This document shows, one piece after another, positions 1 to 8,907 of a DNA stretch of 64,000 bases; positions within the stretch are counted from its first letter, which is position 1; each line of letters starts with the position of its first letter. The notes beneath the pieces are model-generated. The model ran no database searches and was not told where the DNA came from. It saw only the letters and a list, made by a program, of their open reading frames with translations. The DNA is from Streptomyces sp. HUAS MG91 (lineage in GTDB: Bacteria > Actinomycetota > Actinomycetes > Streptomycetales > Streptomycetaceae): positions 7,378,001-7,442,000 of the forward strand of contig NZ_CP159534.1 in NCBI RefSeq assembly GCF_040529335.1. Direction: 5' to 3'. The position numbers were made by a program, and so were the translations under genes.

Positions 1-868
1 GATCCTCTACTCCTCCTGCTTCGACGCCAACGGCGGCGTCTTCGAGACCCTGCTCGGCCCCGAGGACGCGGTGATCTCCGACGCCCTCAACCACGCCTCG
101 ATCATCGACGGCATCCGGCTGTCCAAGGCCAAGCGCTTCCGCTACGCCAACCGCGACATGGCCGACCTCGAGGCCCAGCTCAAGGCGGCCTCCGGCAGCC
201 GCCGCAAGCTCATCGTCACCGACGGCGTCTTCTCCATGGACGGCTATGTCGCCCCGCTCGTCGACATCTGCGACCTCGCCGAGCGCTACGACGCCATGGT
301 CATGGTCGACGACTCCCACGCGGTCGGCTTCGTCGGCCCCGGCGGCCGCGGCACGCCCGAGCTGCACGGTGTCATGGACCGCGTCGACATCATCACCGGC
401 ACCCTCGGCAAGGCGCTCGGCGGCGCCTCCGGCGGCTACGTCGCGGCCCGTGCCGAGATCGTCGCCCTGCTGCGCCAGCGCTCGCGCCCGTACCTGTTCT
501 CCAACAGCCTCGCCCCGGTCATCGCCGCGGCCTCCCTGAAGGTCCTCGACCTCCTGGAGTCCGCCGACGACCTGCGCGAGCGGCTGGCCGCCAACACCAA
601 GCTGTTCCGTACGCGGATGACGGAGGAGGGCTTCGACATCCTCCCCGGCGACCACGCCATCGCCCCGGTGATGATCGGTGACGCCGCCGTCGCGGGCCGC
701 ATGGCCGAGCTGCTGCTCGAACGCGGCGTGTACGTGATCGGCTTCTCCTACCCGGTGGTCCCGCAGGACCGGGCCCGCATCCGCGTGCAGCTGTCCGCCG
801 CGCACTCCACCGAGGACGTGAACCGCGCCGTGGACGCCTTCGTCGACGCCCGTGCGCAGCTCGCCTGA
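1..868 (+). CDS. kbl: Glycine C-acetyltransferase (2-amino-3-ketobutyrate CoA ligase), 5' truncated by window
   Basis: PLP enzyme of the cytosol that cleaves 2-amino-3-ketobutyrate with CoA to glycine and acetyl-CoA, the second step of threonine degradation. The frame is open from base 2, so the gene enters from the left; 288 codons are visible of a family length near 400. Seen: DGVFSMDG, the PLP-binding aspartate stretch [11 protein letters not shown], the Schiff-base lysine in [10 protein letters not shown], and YLFSNSLAP. In related genomes it lies downstream of tdh (threonine dehydrogenase), which would be just outside. The related 8-amino-7-oxononanoate synthase is the main alternative, but these motif spellings fit Kbl better. 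Confidence 0.93.
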   Translation, partial: ILYSSCFDANGGVFETLLGPEDAVISDALNHASIIDGIRLSKAKRFRYANRDMADLEAQLKAASGSRRKLIVTDGVFSMDGYVAPLVDICDLAERYDAMVMVDDSHAVGFVGPGGRGTPELHGVMDRVDIITGTLGKALGGASGGYVAARAEIVALLRQRSRPYLFSNSLAPVIAAASLKVLDLLESADDLRERLAANTKLFRTRMTEEGFDILPGDHAIAPVMIGDAAVAGRMAELLLERGVYVIGFSYPVVPQDRARIRVQLSAAHSTEDVNRAVDAFVDARAQLA

Positions 869-889
869 CCGGTTTGGGACAATAAAGGC

Positions 890-1792
890 ATGATCGAAGC
901 GCGGCGGCTGCACATCCTCCGTGCGGTGGCCGACCACCGCACCGTCACGGCGGCTGCCGCCGCGCTCTATCTGACGCCCTCCGCGGTCTCCCAACAGCTC
1001 ACGGCCCTGGAGCAGGAGACCGGCCACAAACTCGTCGAGCGCGGTGCCCGCGGCGTACGGCTCACCCCGGCCGGCGAGATCCTGCTGAAGCACACCAACG
1101 CCGTCCTGGCCCAGCTGGAGACGGCCGAGGCGGAGCTGGCCGCGTACAGCACGGGCGCGGCGGGCACGGTCACCGTCGCCTCCTTCGCGACCGGGATCGG
1201 CCTGGTCGTGGGCCCCGCGCTGGCCCATCTGGCCAGGACCGCACCCGGCATCCGCGTCCGCGTCCAGGACGCCGAGGGCGACGCCAGCCTGCCGATGCTG
1301 CTCGACCGCCGGATCGATGTCGCCGTCGCCGTCGAGTACCGGGGCGCGCCCGGCGCCGACGACGACCGGATCACGCGCGTGCCGCTGTACGCCGAGCCGT
1401 TCGACGCCGTGCTGCCCGTCGCGCACCGGCTCGCGGACGCCGAGTGGGTGCCGGTCGCGGACCTGGCCAAGGACACCTGGATCGGCCCGTACCCCGGGAA
1501 CCCCTGCCACGACGTCGTGGTCCTCGCCTGCGAGCACGCCGGATTCTCCCCGCAGTTCGAGCATCTGTCCGACGACTTCCGGGCGGTCGTCTCGCTCGCC
1601 TCCGCGGGCGGCGGTGTCGCGCTGGTGCCGCGCTCCGCGCTGCGCGGCATGGATCTCGCCGAGGTCGTCGTCCGGCCCATCGACGGCGTGGTGCCGACCC
1701 GCAAGGTCTTCGCCGCGGTCCGGCACGGCGCCGAGACCCATCCGCTGATCCGCCCGGTGCTCGACGCACTGGGGGAGGCCGCGGCGGCCTGA
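890..1792 (+). CDS. LysR-family transcriptional regulator
   Basis: DNA-binding regulator of 300 residues, the normal LysR length. The N-terminal winged HTH (about residues 3-62) contains the run TAAAAALYLTPSAVSQQLTA, and a periplasmic-binding-like effector domain follows from about residue 90 (opening TVTVASFATGIG). It lies 21 bases after kbl on the same strand. A hexamer GACAAT (878-883) ends seven bases before the ATG and AAAGG sits too close to be a good ribosome site, so the message may be leaderless with its own promoter. The target is not evident; threonine/glycine catabolism upstream or an unlinked gene are both possible. Confidence 0.88.
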   Translation: MIEARRLHILRAVADHRTVTAAAAALYLTPSAVSQQLTALEQETGHKLVERGARGVRLTPAGEILLKHTNAVLAQLETAEAELAAYSTGAAGTVTVASFATGIGLVVGPALAHLARTAPGIRVRVQDAEGDASLPMLLDRRIDVAVAVEYRGAPGADDDRITRVPLYAEPFDAVLPVAHRLADAEWVPVADLAKDTWIGPYPGNPCHDVVVLACEHAGFSPQFEHLSDDFRAVVSLASAGGGVALVPRSALRGMDLAEVVVRPIDGVVPTRKVFAAVRHGAETHPLIRPVLDALGEAAAA

Positions 1793-1821
1793 GCACACGC
1801 CCGCAGGGAACGCCTGCACCC

Positions 1822-1835
1822 GGCTCCGCGGAGCC
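1822..1835. terminator. Short perfect inverted repeat between convergent genes
   Basis: GGCTCCGCGGAGCC is self-complementary and lies in the 81-base gap between the LysR gene and the convergent SUKH-4 gene. There is no T-run, so it is only a weak candidate for a bidirectional terminator. Confidence 0.3.
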
Positions 1836-1873
1836 GCACCTTCTGGCCGGACGGCGTCGACACGCGGCGTGCC

Positions 1874-3010
1874 CTACAGTGCCCCGCCCGCCGTGTCATG
1901 GAAGACCTCCGGCCAGTACACGTACTCGTCCAGGTCGTCCGACTCCCGGCAGGCCTCCGGATCGCACGCCGCCAGGGTCGTCAGCATGATCTCGGCGAGA
2001 TGGACGTAGAAGTCGTCGGCGCGGCCCTTGAGGTCGTAGCGCTCCACGACGTCTCTCTCCACCCCGTGCATCCACAGCGCGAGGGCCAGCGTGGAGATGT
2101 CGGCGTTCATCGGCGTCAGCCGGTCGTAGGTGCACGGCGCGTGGTGGACGGCGCCGGTGCGGCCGTCGAGCACCACGTCCACGTCCTGCGGGGTGCTGCC
2201 CAGGTACAGCCACTGGTCGGCGTCGGCCACGGGCGGGCGGTCGGCGACGTCCTCGTACAGGTGCCGCAGTTCCGGATCGCGGGCGGACTCCGCGTGATCC
2301 TCGGCCAGAGTGCGCAGCGGGGCGTCCGGCGACCCGGCGGCGGAGAACGACGGCGCCTCTTTCGGCAGCCCGACCTCGACGAGGAACCGCCGCGTCGGCT
2401 CGTGCACGAGCGCGGACGGCAACTCGTCCGGCGTGAAGCGCCGCACGCCGTCCGGCCCGAACACGTCGTCCAGCGCCCGCGCGGGCAGATCCAGCAGCAG
2501 CCCGCGCCCCGGCGCCGCGATCAGCGCCAGCGGCTTGACGACCGCCACGATCCGCCACAGGTTCGGCAGCCCCAGCGGCCACCGCTCCGGCCCGCTCCCG
2601 GCACCCCAGTCCTGCGCGCCCCAGGCCTCCTCGCGCAAGCCCGAGACCAGCCGCTCGCGCGCCTCCCGCACCACCTCGGGCCCCGCGCGCCCGGCCAGGT
2701 CGGCGAACCGCCCGCACCGTCCGTCGAAGTCCGCGACCGTGCCCACCAGACGGCGCAGCGACTCCATCGAGGGGGCCAGCGGATGCACCTCCGCATGGCG
2801 CGGGTCGTACATGTCGAGGAGGTACACCCGGTCCGAGCCGGGGTCTCTGACCACCTCCTGCTCCAGGGGCAGGAACTGCCCGACCACATCGAGCCCCGCG
2901 ATGTACGGATCGAGTCCCGCGGGATCGAACTTGTCCGGGACGAACTCCACCGCCCGCCGCACGACAGCCCCCGCCGCGCATAACGCCACCAGCGCCGATC
3001 CCTGCCCCAT
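1874..3010 (-). CDS. SUKH-4-type immunity-like protein
   Basis: 378 residues from an ATG at 3010 that has GAGGG five bases upstream; a longer frame reaches 3094 but lacks a ribosome site. The C-terminal half (about residues 190-320) shows the layout of the SUKH-4 family: RRFTPDELPSALVHEPTRRF, then VGLPKEAPSFS, then a strand pair LYLGSTPQDVDVVLDGRTGAV and a region with N-A-D-I-S. SUKH proteins are typically cytosolic immunity factors against polymorphic toxins. No toxin gene is adjacent, so this would be an orphan immunity gene, or a SUKH protein with another role. The N-terminal half, rich in Asp/Arg, is not recognised. The assignment rests on motif reading only. Confidence 0.6.
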   Translation of the reverse strand: MGQGSALVALCAAGAVVRRAVEFVPDKFDPAGLDPYIAGLDVVGQFLPLEQEVVRDPGSDRVYLLDMYDPRHAEVHPLAPSMESLRRLVGTVADFDGRCGRFADLAGRAGPEVVREARERLVSGLREEAWGAQDWGAGSGPERWPLGLPNLWRIVAVVKPLALIAAPGRGLLLDLPARALDDVFGPDGVRRFTPDELPSALVHEPTRRFLVEVGLPKEAPSFSAAGSPDAPLRTLAEDHAESARDPELRHLYEDVADRPPVADADQWLYLGSTPQDVDVVLDGRTGAVHHAPCTYDRLTPMNADISTLALALWMHGVERDVVERYDLKGRADDFYVHLAEIMLTTLAACDPEACRESDDLDEYVYWPEVFHDTAGGAL

Positions 3011-3147
3011 GAAGACCCTCACCCCGTCGTGGACCGTGAACGGCGTCCACCGTAGTGGCGGCCTCTGACAATTCCGCCGACTCCACGTGACCACCGCACA
3101 CGACCCGCGTAACCTGCTCGTTTCATATGTGGGATACCGTGCCGAAT

Positions 3148-3750
3148 ATGAGACGCGAGAGTGAGCCGCCCCGGAGCGGCACCGATGCGGAGGCCGACCC
3201 CGTCGACACCAGACTCGGCGCCCGCCTGTCCGAGCTGCGGGCCGAACACGGCTGGTCCCTCGGCGAGCTGGCGGACCGCAGCGGAGTCAGCCGGTCCACC
3301 CTGTCCCGCGCCGAGCGGGCCGAGATCAGCCCGACCGCGGCCCTCCTCAACCGGCTGTGCGCCGTGTACGGGCGGACCATGTCGCAGCTCCTGAGCGAGG
3401 TCGAGTCCGCGCCGGCCCAGGTGGTGCGCGCCGCCGACCAGCCCGTCTGGCGCGACGACGCCAGCGGCTTCCTGCGCCGCTCGGTCTCCCCGCCGCTCAC
3501 CGGACTGCGCGCCGAGATCGTCGAGGGCACCCTGGAGCCGTACGGCGACATCGCCTACGACCGCCCGCCCGTGCCCGGCCTCGAACAGCACATCTGGGTC
3601 CTCGACGGCCTCCTCGACCTCACGGTGCAGGGCGTCACCCACCGCCTCGCCGCGGGCGACTGCCTCCGCTTCCGGCTGTGGGGCCCCACGCACTTCCACT
3701 GCCCCGGCCCCGACCCCGTCCGTTACGCGCTTGTGGTGGTGCTCCCATGA
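3148..3750 (+). CDS. XRE-family regulator with C-terminal cupin domain
   Basis: About 200 residues. An XRE helix-turn-helix (about residues 22-75, core WSLGELADRSGVSRSTLSRA) is followed by a cupin barrel (about 110-200, with PYGDIAYDRPP, HIWVLDGLLDLTV and the lid motif AAGDCLRFRLWGPTHFHCPG). Such proteins sense small ligands and usually repress neighbouring genes. An in-frame ATG exists at 3127, but TACCGT (3135-3140) ends seven bases before the ATG at 3148, which suggests a leaderless start there. It is divergent from the SUKH-4 gene and its stop overlaps the next start (ATGA), so it is co-translated with the GNAT gene. Confidence 0.88.
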   Translation: MRRESEPPRSGTDAEADPVDTRLGARLSELRAEHGWSLGELADRSGVSRSTLSRAERAEISPTAALLNRLCAVYGRTMSQLLSEVESAPAQVVRAADQPVWRDDASGFLRRSVSPPLTGLRAEIVEGTLEPYGDIAYDRPPVPGLEQHIWVLDGLLDLTVQGVTHRLAAGDCLRFRLWGPTHFHCPGPDPVRYALVVVLP

Positions 3751-4289
3751 CGACCCCGGTCCTGCTGACCCCCGCCGACTTCCCCTCCTGGACGACGCCC
3801 CTGGGCGAGCTCCTGCTGGACGTCGTCGCGGGCGGCGGCTCCCTCGGATTCCTCGACGGACTCACCAGGGACGAGGCGATCGCCTGGTGGCGCGACCTCA
3901 TCCCCGCCGCCACCCGCGGTGACATCGCCGTCTGGGCCGTACGCGACACCGACGGACGCTGCCTCGGCACCGTCACCCTCGGCTTCAGCGCCATGCCCAA
4001 CGGCCGGCACCGCGCCGAGGTGCGCAAACTCATGGTGCACAGCGCCGCCCGCGGCCGGGGCCTCGGCCGCGTCCTGCTCACCACCGCCGAGCGCGCCGCC
4101 GCCGACCGCGGCATCACCCTGCTCGTCCTCGACACCGAGACCGACAGCCCCGCCGAAGGCTTCTACCGCGCCGCCGGCTGGCAGCGGGTCGGCACGATCC
4201 CGGACTACGCGACCGATCCCGCCGGGGTGCTGCGGCCCACGACGCTCTACTACAAGCACCCGGAAAGGCGGACCGGAACCGCGGCCTGA
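3747..4289 (+). CDS. GNAT-family N-acetyltransferase
   Basis: 180-residue acetyl-CoA-dependent acyltransferase, substrate unknown. It has the GNAT core: beta-strand 4 EVRKLMVHSAARGRGLGRVL with the acetyl-CoA loop R-G-R-G-L-G, then TLLVLDTETDSPAEGFYRAAGW, the usual motif B ending. Start chosen at the ATG overlapping the XRE-cupin stop (ATGA); the longer open frame upstream is a shadow of that gene. The XRE-cupin plus GNAT pairing recurs in actinomycetes and suggests a self-regulated small-molecule modification unit, but nothing here identifies the acceptor. Confidence 0.9.
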   Translation: MTTPVLLTPADFPSWTTPLGELLLDVVAGGGSLGFLDGLTRDEAIAWWRDLIPAATRGDIAVWAVRDTDGRCLGTVTLGFSAMPNGRHRAEVRKLMVHSAARGRGLGRVLLTTAERAAADRGITLLVLDTETDSPAEGFYRAAGWQRVGTIPDYATDPAGVLRPTTLYYKHPERRTGTAA

Positions 4290-4424
4290 CAGGGGTCCGG
4301 CGCCTGCGTCTCGTGCCTCTGTTCGGGTAGCGGCATGAATGGGGGACTCCGGGACAGGGGAGGTGCAGGCCAGCACACGCCGACCGCGCACCGGGTCCGC
4401 CGGACCGCCGAGAAGGAGCCGCCC

Positions 4425-5381
4425 ATGTCTGCCGCCGAACCGACGTACACCACCAGCGCGCTCAGTACCGGCGACGGCGCGGCCGTGGCCACGTACACCT
4501 GGCTGCCCGCGGGCGGCAGGCCGCGCGCCTTCGTGCAGATCGCGCACGGCGCCGCCGAACACGGTCAGCGCTACGACCGGTTCGCCCGCCACCTCACCGC
4601 CCACGGCTACGGCGTCATCGCCTCCGACCACCGCGGCCACGGCGCCACCGCCGCGACCACCGGCGGCTACGGCGTCACCGACGACGGCGAGCCCGGCACC
4701 GTCGACGCCTGGGTGTCGATCATCGAGGACCTGAAGGCCATCGGCGACCAGGCCAGGGCCCTGCACCCGGACGTCCCGTTCGTCCTCCTCGGCCACAGCC
4801 TCGGCTCGCTGCTCGCGCGGGACTACGCCCAGCGGTACGCGGACGACCTGGTGGGCCTGATCCTCACCGGGACCTTCCGCTCCCTGCCCGGCGCTGACAA
4901 CGAGGGCTCGATCGCGGACCTGGAGAGCCAGATCGCGCGCGACGGCCGAGCCGCCCCGTCCTCCTACGTCCCCGACCTCTTCACCGCCTTCAACGACCCC
5001 TATGAGCACCGCACCGGTTTCGAGTGGCTCTCGCGGGACGAGGCCGAGGTCGACAAGTACGTGGCCGACGAACGCTGCGGCTTCCCGTTCTCGACCGGCC
5101 TGTCCCTGGACTTCGTGCGCGCGGTGCGCCGCATCAACGACCCCGCGAACCTCGCCCGTATCCCCGCCGACCTGCCGATCCACATCGCCGTCGGCACCGA
5201 GGACCCCTGCAACCAGCGCATGACCCTCGTCCACGAACTCCTCGAAGATCTCCGTTACGTGGGTGTGGAGGACCTGAGCTGGAAGGGCTACGAAGGCGCC
5301 CGCCACGAGATCCTCAACGAGACCAACCGCGACGAGGTCCAGGAGGACCTGACCGTCTGGCTGGACAAACGCGTGCCCTGA
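4425..5381 (+). CDS. Alpha/beta hydrolase (serine aminopeptidase / monoacylglycerol-lipase-like)
   Basis: 318-residue soluble hydrolase. The start is an ATG with AGAAGGAG seven bases upstream. Visible: oxyanion region FVQIAHGAAEHGQRY, SDHRGHGATA, the nucleophile elbow FVLLGHSLGSLLARDY (Ser in GHSLG), an acidic residue near PIHIAVGTEDPCN and the catalytic His in YEGARHEILNE. This is the pattern of the lysophospholipase / monoacylglycerol lipase branch ('serine aminopeptidase S33'). The lid insertion around 'SYVPDLFTAFNDPYEHRTG' is intact. Substrate cannot be told from sequence. Confidence 0.88.
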   Translation: MSAAEPTYTTSALSTGDGAAVATYTWLPAGGRPRAFVQIAHGAAEHGQRYDRFARHLTAHGYGVIASDHRGHGATAATTGGYGVTDDGEPGTVDAWVSIIEDLKAIGDQARALHPDVPFVLLGHSLGSLLARDYAQRYADDLVGLILTGTFRSLPGADNEGSIADLESQIARDGRAAPSSYVPDLFTAFNDPYEHRTGFEWLSRDEAEVDKYVADERCGFPFSTGLSLDFVRAVRRINDPANLARIPADLPIHIAVGTEDPCNQRMTLVHELLEDLRYVGVEDLSWKGYEGARHEILNETNRDEVQEDLTVWLDKRVP

Positions 5382-5428
5382 CCGGCCTCGGCGGGCCGTT
5401 GTCAGTGGGCTTGGCTACGGTTCCTTCC

Positions 5429-5788
5429 ATGCCGGACGCCGACGACGTACGCACCATCGCCCTGTCCCTGCCGGACACGACGGAGAAGATCGCCTGGAGC
5501 ATGCCCACGTTCCGGGTGGCGGGCAAGATGTTCGCCACGCTGCCCGAGGAGGAGACCTCGATCGCCGTGCGCTGCCCCAAGGTGGAGCGCGACGAGCTGG
5601 TGCGGGCCGAGCCGGACAAGTTCTGGATCGCCGACCACGAGGCGTCCTTCGCGTGGGTGCGCGTCCGGCTGGCCGCGCTCGACGACACCGACGAGCTGCG
5701 CGACATCCTCGCCGACTCCTGGCGCCAGGCCGCACCGACCCGACTCGCCGAGTCGCACCCCGAATTGGGCGTGGTCACCGCGGACTGA
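5429..5788 (+). CDS. MmcQ/YjbR family DNA-binding-like protein
   Basis: 119 residues with the complete MmcQ/YjbR fold signature: DVRTIALSLPDTTEKIAWSM at the N-terminus, FRVAGKMFATL, a strand with IAVRCP, and the C-terminal FAWVRVRLAALDDTDELRDI. The family has a CyaY-like fold; its function is unsettled. TACGGT (5416-5421) ends seven bases before the ATG, so the transcript is probably leaderless, independent of the hydrolase upstream. Confidence 0.87.
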   Translation: MPDADDVRTIALSLPDTTEKIAWSMPTFRVAGKMFATLPEEETSIAVRCPKVERDELVRAEPDKFWIADHEASFAWVRVRLAALDDTDELRDILADSWRQAAPTRLAESHPELGVVTAD

Positions 5789-5815
5789 AATCGGCTGGGG
5801 CGGGCGGGGGAGCGC

Positions 5816-7234
5816 GTGACATCATCCGCCCGTCGGGGAGGATCACGCGGCGCCGGGGCGGACGCCGCACGGGCGGGAGGAGCCGGGGCGGGAATGAGGG
5901 GCACAACAGCGCGGGGCCGCAGCGGCGGCCGCGGCATCTGGTCACGGGACTTCGGACTTTTCTTCACCGCACGGGCCGTCGCCAAACTGGGCGACACCAT
6001 GCTGCCCGTGGCGCTCGCCGCCGGACTGCTCCAGTACGGGTACGGAGCGGGCGCCGTCGGCCTCGCGATGGCGGCGTCCGTCGCCTGCTTCGCCGGGCTC
6101 GTCATCTTCGGCGGGGTGATCGCGGACCGCTTCGACACCCGCCTCCTCATGATCGGCGCCGACGCCACCCGCCTGGTCACGCAGTCCCTGGCCGCCGTCA
6201 TGTTCTTCACGGGCCATGTCGTGCTCTGGGAGATCTGCGTCATCGGCGCGGTCAACGGCACGGCGTCCGCGCTGTTCCAGCCCGGCGTCGCCAGCACCGT
6301 GCCCCGCCTCGCCGACGACGTCCAGGCGGCGAACGGCGCGATACGCGTGGCCGAGTCGGGCTCCCAGCTCGCCGGCCCGGCCGTCGCGGGCATGCTCGTC
6401 GCGTTCGTCTCCCCGGGCCTGGTCTTCGCCGCCCACGCGGGCACGTACGCCCTGAGCGCCCTGTGCCTGCTGCTCCTCAGACTCCCTCCGGCGCCCCCGG
6501 ACGACAGCCCCGCGCCGACGGCCACCACGTTCCGCACCGAACTGGTCGAGGGCTGGCGGGAGTTCCGCTCCCGTACCTGGCTCTGGGGCGTGATAGCCGT
6601 CTGGTGCGTGCTCATGATCGGCGCCTTCGGCCCGGCCGTCCCGCTCGTCGCCACCCAGATCACGCAGGAACACGGCCCGCGCGCGTACGGCCTGGTCAAC
6701 TCCGCGCTCGGCGCGGGCACCGTCATCGGCGGCCTCGTCGCCCTGCGGCTGCGCCCGCGCCGGATGCTGCGGGCCGGCTCCCTCGCGCTGTTCTCCTTCG
6801 CCCTGTTCCCGGCGGTGGTCGGCGCGGGTCTGAGCGTCCCCGGGATGATGGCGGGCTGCGTGGTCGCCGGCGCCGGCATGTCCTTCTGGGGCGTGATGTG
6901 GGCGACCAGCGTCCAGACCCAGGTCCCGCGCGACGTCCTCAACCGCATCCACGCCTACGACGTCGCGGGCTCCCTCGCCATGCAGCCCGTCGGCCAGGCC
7001 CTCGCGGGCCCGGCGGCCGCCGCCTTCGGTACGCACCACGTCCTGCTGACGGGCGGCGCGGTCACCCTCGGCTGCGCGGCCGTGCTGCTCCTGATCCCGG
7101 CCGTCCGCGGCCTCGTACGCGCCGACGCGACGCCCGTACGATCCCGTCCCGCCGCCCCCGGAACCCCCCTGCCGGACCTCCCCGGACCCGTGACACAGGC
7201 CCCGCCGCCGGCCGGGACCAGACACACGCCCTAG
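5816..7234 (+). CDS. MFS transporter (DHA/EntS-like exporter)
   Basis: 472 residues with about 12 hydrophobic segments beginning near residue 45 (FGLFFTARAVAKLGDTMLPV). The loop 2/3 region ADRFDTRLLMIGADATRLV and FQPGVASTVPRLADDVQAAN match the MFS_3 / enterobactin-exporter-like branch, generally drug or siderophore efflux. GTG start with GGGGGAG just upstream; an ATG 26 codons later would drop an Arg/Gly-rich tail. The last codon TAG lies in a CTAG that also supplies the stop of the convergent transketolase gene. Substrate unknown. Confidence 0.88.
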   Translation: MTSSARRGGSRGAGADAARAGGAGAGMRGTTARGRSGGRGIWSRDFGLFFTARAVAKLGDTMLPVALAAGLLQYGYGAGAVGLAMAASVACFAGLVIFGGVIADRFDTRLLMIGADATRLVTQSLAAVMFFTGHVVLWEICVIGAVNGTASALFQPGVASTVPRLADDVQAANGAIRVAESGSQLAGPAVAGMLVAFVSPGLVFAAHAGTYALSALCLLLLRLPPAPPDDSPAPTATTFRTELVEGWREFRSRTWLWGVIAVWCVLMIGAFGPAVPLVATQITQEHGPRAYGLVNSALGAGTVIGGLVALRLRPRRMLRAGSLALFSFALFPAVVGAGLSVPGMMAGCVVAGAGMSFWGVMWATSVQTQVPRDVLNRIHAYDVAGSLAMQPVGQALAGPAAAAFGTHHVLLTGGAVTLGCAAVLLLIPAVRGLVRADATPVRSRPAAPGTPLPDLPGPVTQAPPPAGTRHTP

Positions 7235-8151
7235 GCCGGAACCCCCGGGACGCCCACGTCGAGAAAACCGCTGATGCGCTCCCGCAGCGACGCCGCGTCG
7301 AGCCCGTGCGCGGCGACGTGCTCGTCCACCGACCCGTAGCGCCGCAGCTCACGCCGCCCCACTCCCAGCCCGAGCACCCGATGGGGCACATCGGCGAGCG
7401 CGTCGTTCGCGGCCCCCGTGGAGGTGCCCGCCAGGTAGGGCTCGACGAGCACGACATCGGCGGCACTCGCTCCCACGGCCCGCCGCAGCCCGGCCGCGTC
7501 GAAGGGCCGCACGGTCGTCGCGTAGAGGACGCTCACGTCGAGCCCCTCGGTGGCGGCGAGCACCTGGTCCAGCAGCGGCCCCACGGCGACGACGACGCCC
7601 CGCCGCCCCTCCCGCACGGTCAGCAGATGCTGCCCGTCGACGGGCAGGGCCTCCCGGTTGGCCTGCACGGACAGCCGTACGTACACCCGCTCGTCGCCCG
7701 CCCCGATCGCCTGCCGCAGCAGCACCTCGGCCTCGTCGGGATGCCCCGGCACCTGCACGCTCCACCCGTCCAGCGTGTCGAGCAGCGCCACGTCCCCCGG
7801 CGCCATGTGGGTGAAGCCCCCGCCCGACACGTCGTACGAGGCACCGGCGCTCACCAGCACCCCGCCCAGACCCTGATGCCCGAAGTCCAGCTTCACCTGC
7901 TCGAACGGCCGCTCCACGAGAAAGCTCGCGAACGTGTGCAGGACGGGCCGCATCCCGGCGAGCGCGAGCCCGGCACCGGCTCCGACGAGCAGCTGCTCCC
8001 TGATGCCCACGTTGATCACGCGGTCCGGATGACGCCGCTGGGCCTCGAGGAACGGCACGAGGCCGATCTCGGCGAGCACGACGGCGACGCGGGGATCCTC
8101 GTCGAGGATCCGGGAGACGACAGGGGCGAAACGATCACGCATGGTGTCCAC
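7231..8151 (-). CDS. Transketolase, C-terminal subunit (split type)
   Basis: 306 residues carrying the pyrimidine-binding and C-terminal domains of a two-subunit transketolase: DEDPRVAVVLAEIG, the conserved RVINVGIREQLLVGAGAGLA around the catalytic Glu, FASFLVERPFEQVKLDFGHQ, and the C-terminal Rossmann-like domain. Together with the N-terminal subunit encoded 35 bases upstream it would form a thiamin-diphosphate ketol transferase. A full-length single-chain tkt usually serves the pentose phosphate pathway in Streptomyces, so this pair is probably specialised (sugar or secondary metabolism). Order N then C, same strand, one operon. Confidence 0.88.
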   Translation of the reverse strand: MDTMRDRFAPVVSRILDEDPRVAVVLAEIGLVPFLEAQRRHPDRVINVGIREQLLVGAGAGLALAGMRPVLHTFASFLVERPFEQVKLDFGHQGLGGVLVSAGASYDVSGGGFTHMAPGDVALLDTLDGWSVQVPGHPDEAEVLLRQAIGAGDERVYVRLSVQANREALPVDGQHLLTVREGRRGVVVAVGPLLDQVLAATEGLDVSVLYATTVRPFDAAGLRRAVGASAADVVLVEPYLAGTSTGAANDALADVPHRVLGLGVGRRELRRYGSVDEHVAAHGLDAASLRERISGFLDVGVPGVPA

Positions 8152-8186
8152 GGCAGGACGTCCTTTCGGGGTTGCTGTGCGGTGAC

Positions 8187-8900
8187 TCAGAACTTCGGCT
8201 CGACCCGCGCGACGACCGCGCGGGGCCGCCCGGGATGCGGGGCGGTGAAGGCCTCGTACAGGGCGGAGTGATCACGCCCGTCGACGGTCGCTGTGGACCA
8301 GCCGGCCACCTCGAACCGGGCGGCGATGCCCCCGGTCGTGCCGTACGTGGCGGAACCGTTGTCGATCACGACCGTCCGCAGCTGTTCGAGGCCGACGGCG
8401 CCCGCGAAGGCGATGGCCTCGTGGTTGCTGCCCTCGTCGAGCTCGGCGTCGCCGACCAGCGTCCACACCTTGGGCTCCGTACGGCCCTGGGCGCGGAGCC
8501 CGAGCGCGGTCCCCACGGCGATCGGCAGCCCGTGCCCGAGCGACCCGCTGCCGATCTCCGCGCCCGGCACCAGCATCCGGTCCGGGTGCTGCCCGAGCGG
8601 CGAGGCGAACTCCCCGAACCCGCTCAGCCACTCCACGGGCAGGAACCCCTTCGCGGCGAGCACGGCGTAGTAGGCCATCGGCCCGTGCCCCTTGGAGAGC
8701 AGGAAACGGTCGCGCCCCGGATCGTCGACGGTCGCGGGCGTGACCCGCAGCACCCTGTCGTACAGCACCCACAGCACGTCGAGGGTGGAGGTGGCGGAGG
8801 GCCCGTGCTTCTCGTCGCCGGTCATCAGCCGCATGAGGCGGGGGAGGTCGGTGTACTGGTGGGCGTTCTGGTCCGGGGCGCGTTCTGTACTCACTGTCAT
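8187..8900 (-). CDS. Transketolase, N-terminal subunit (split type)
   Basis: 237 residues from the ATG at 8900 (a GTG at 8909 is also in frame). It contains the thiamin-diphosphate domain: LLSKGHGPMAYYAVLAAKGF, GSLGHGLPIAVGTALGLR, and the GDxxx motif VGDAELDEGSNHEAIAFAG followed by TVVIDNGSATYG in the place of the usual N-rich Mg/ThDP loop. Length matches stand-alone N-terminal subunits. A promoter with a MerR-type operator ends almost on the ATG, so the mRNA is probably leaderless. Co-transcribed with the C-terminal subunit. Confidence 0.88.
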   Translation of the reverse strand: MTVSTERAPDQNAHQYTDLPRLMRLMTGDEKHGPSATSTLDVLWVLYDRVLRVTPATVDDPGRDRFLLSKGHGPMAYYAVLAAKGFLPVEWLSGFGEFASPLGQHPDRMLVPGAEIGSGSLGHGLPIAVGTALGLRAQGRTEPKVWTLVGDAELDEGSNHEAIAFAGAVGLEQLRTVVIDNGSATYGTTGGIAARFEVAGWSTATVDGRDHSALYEAFTAPHPGRPRAVVARVEPKF

Positions 8901-8907
8901 ACTCGGC

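Noticed and set aside
3127..3147. ATG at 3127 as the start of the XRE-cupin gene
   Set aside because: No ribosome site, and a -10-like TACCGT lies between it and the ATG at 3148; kept only as an alternative.
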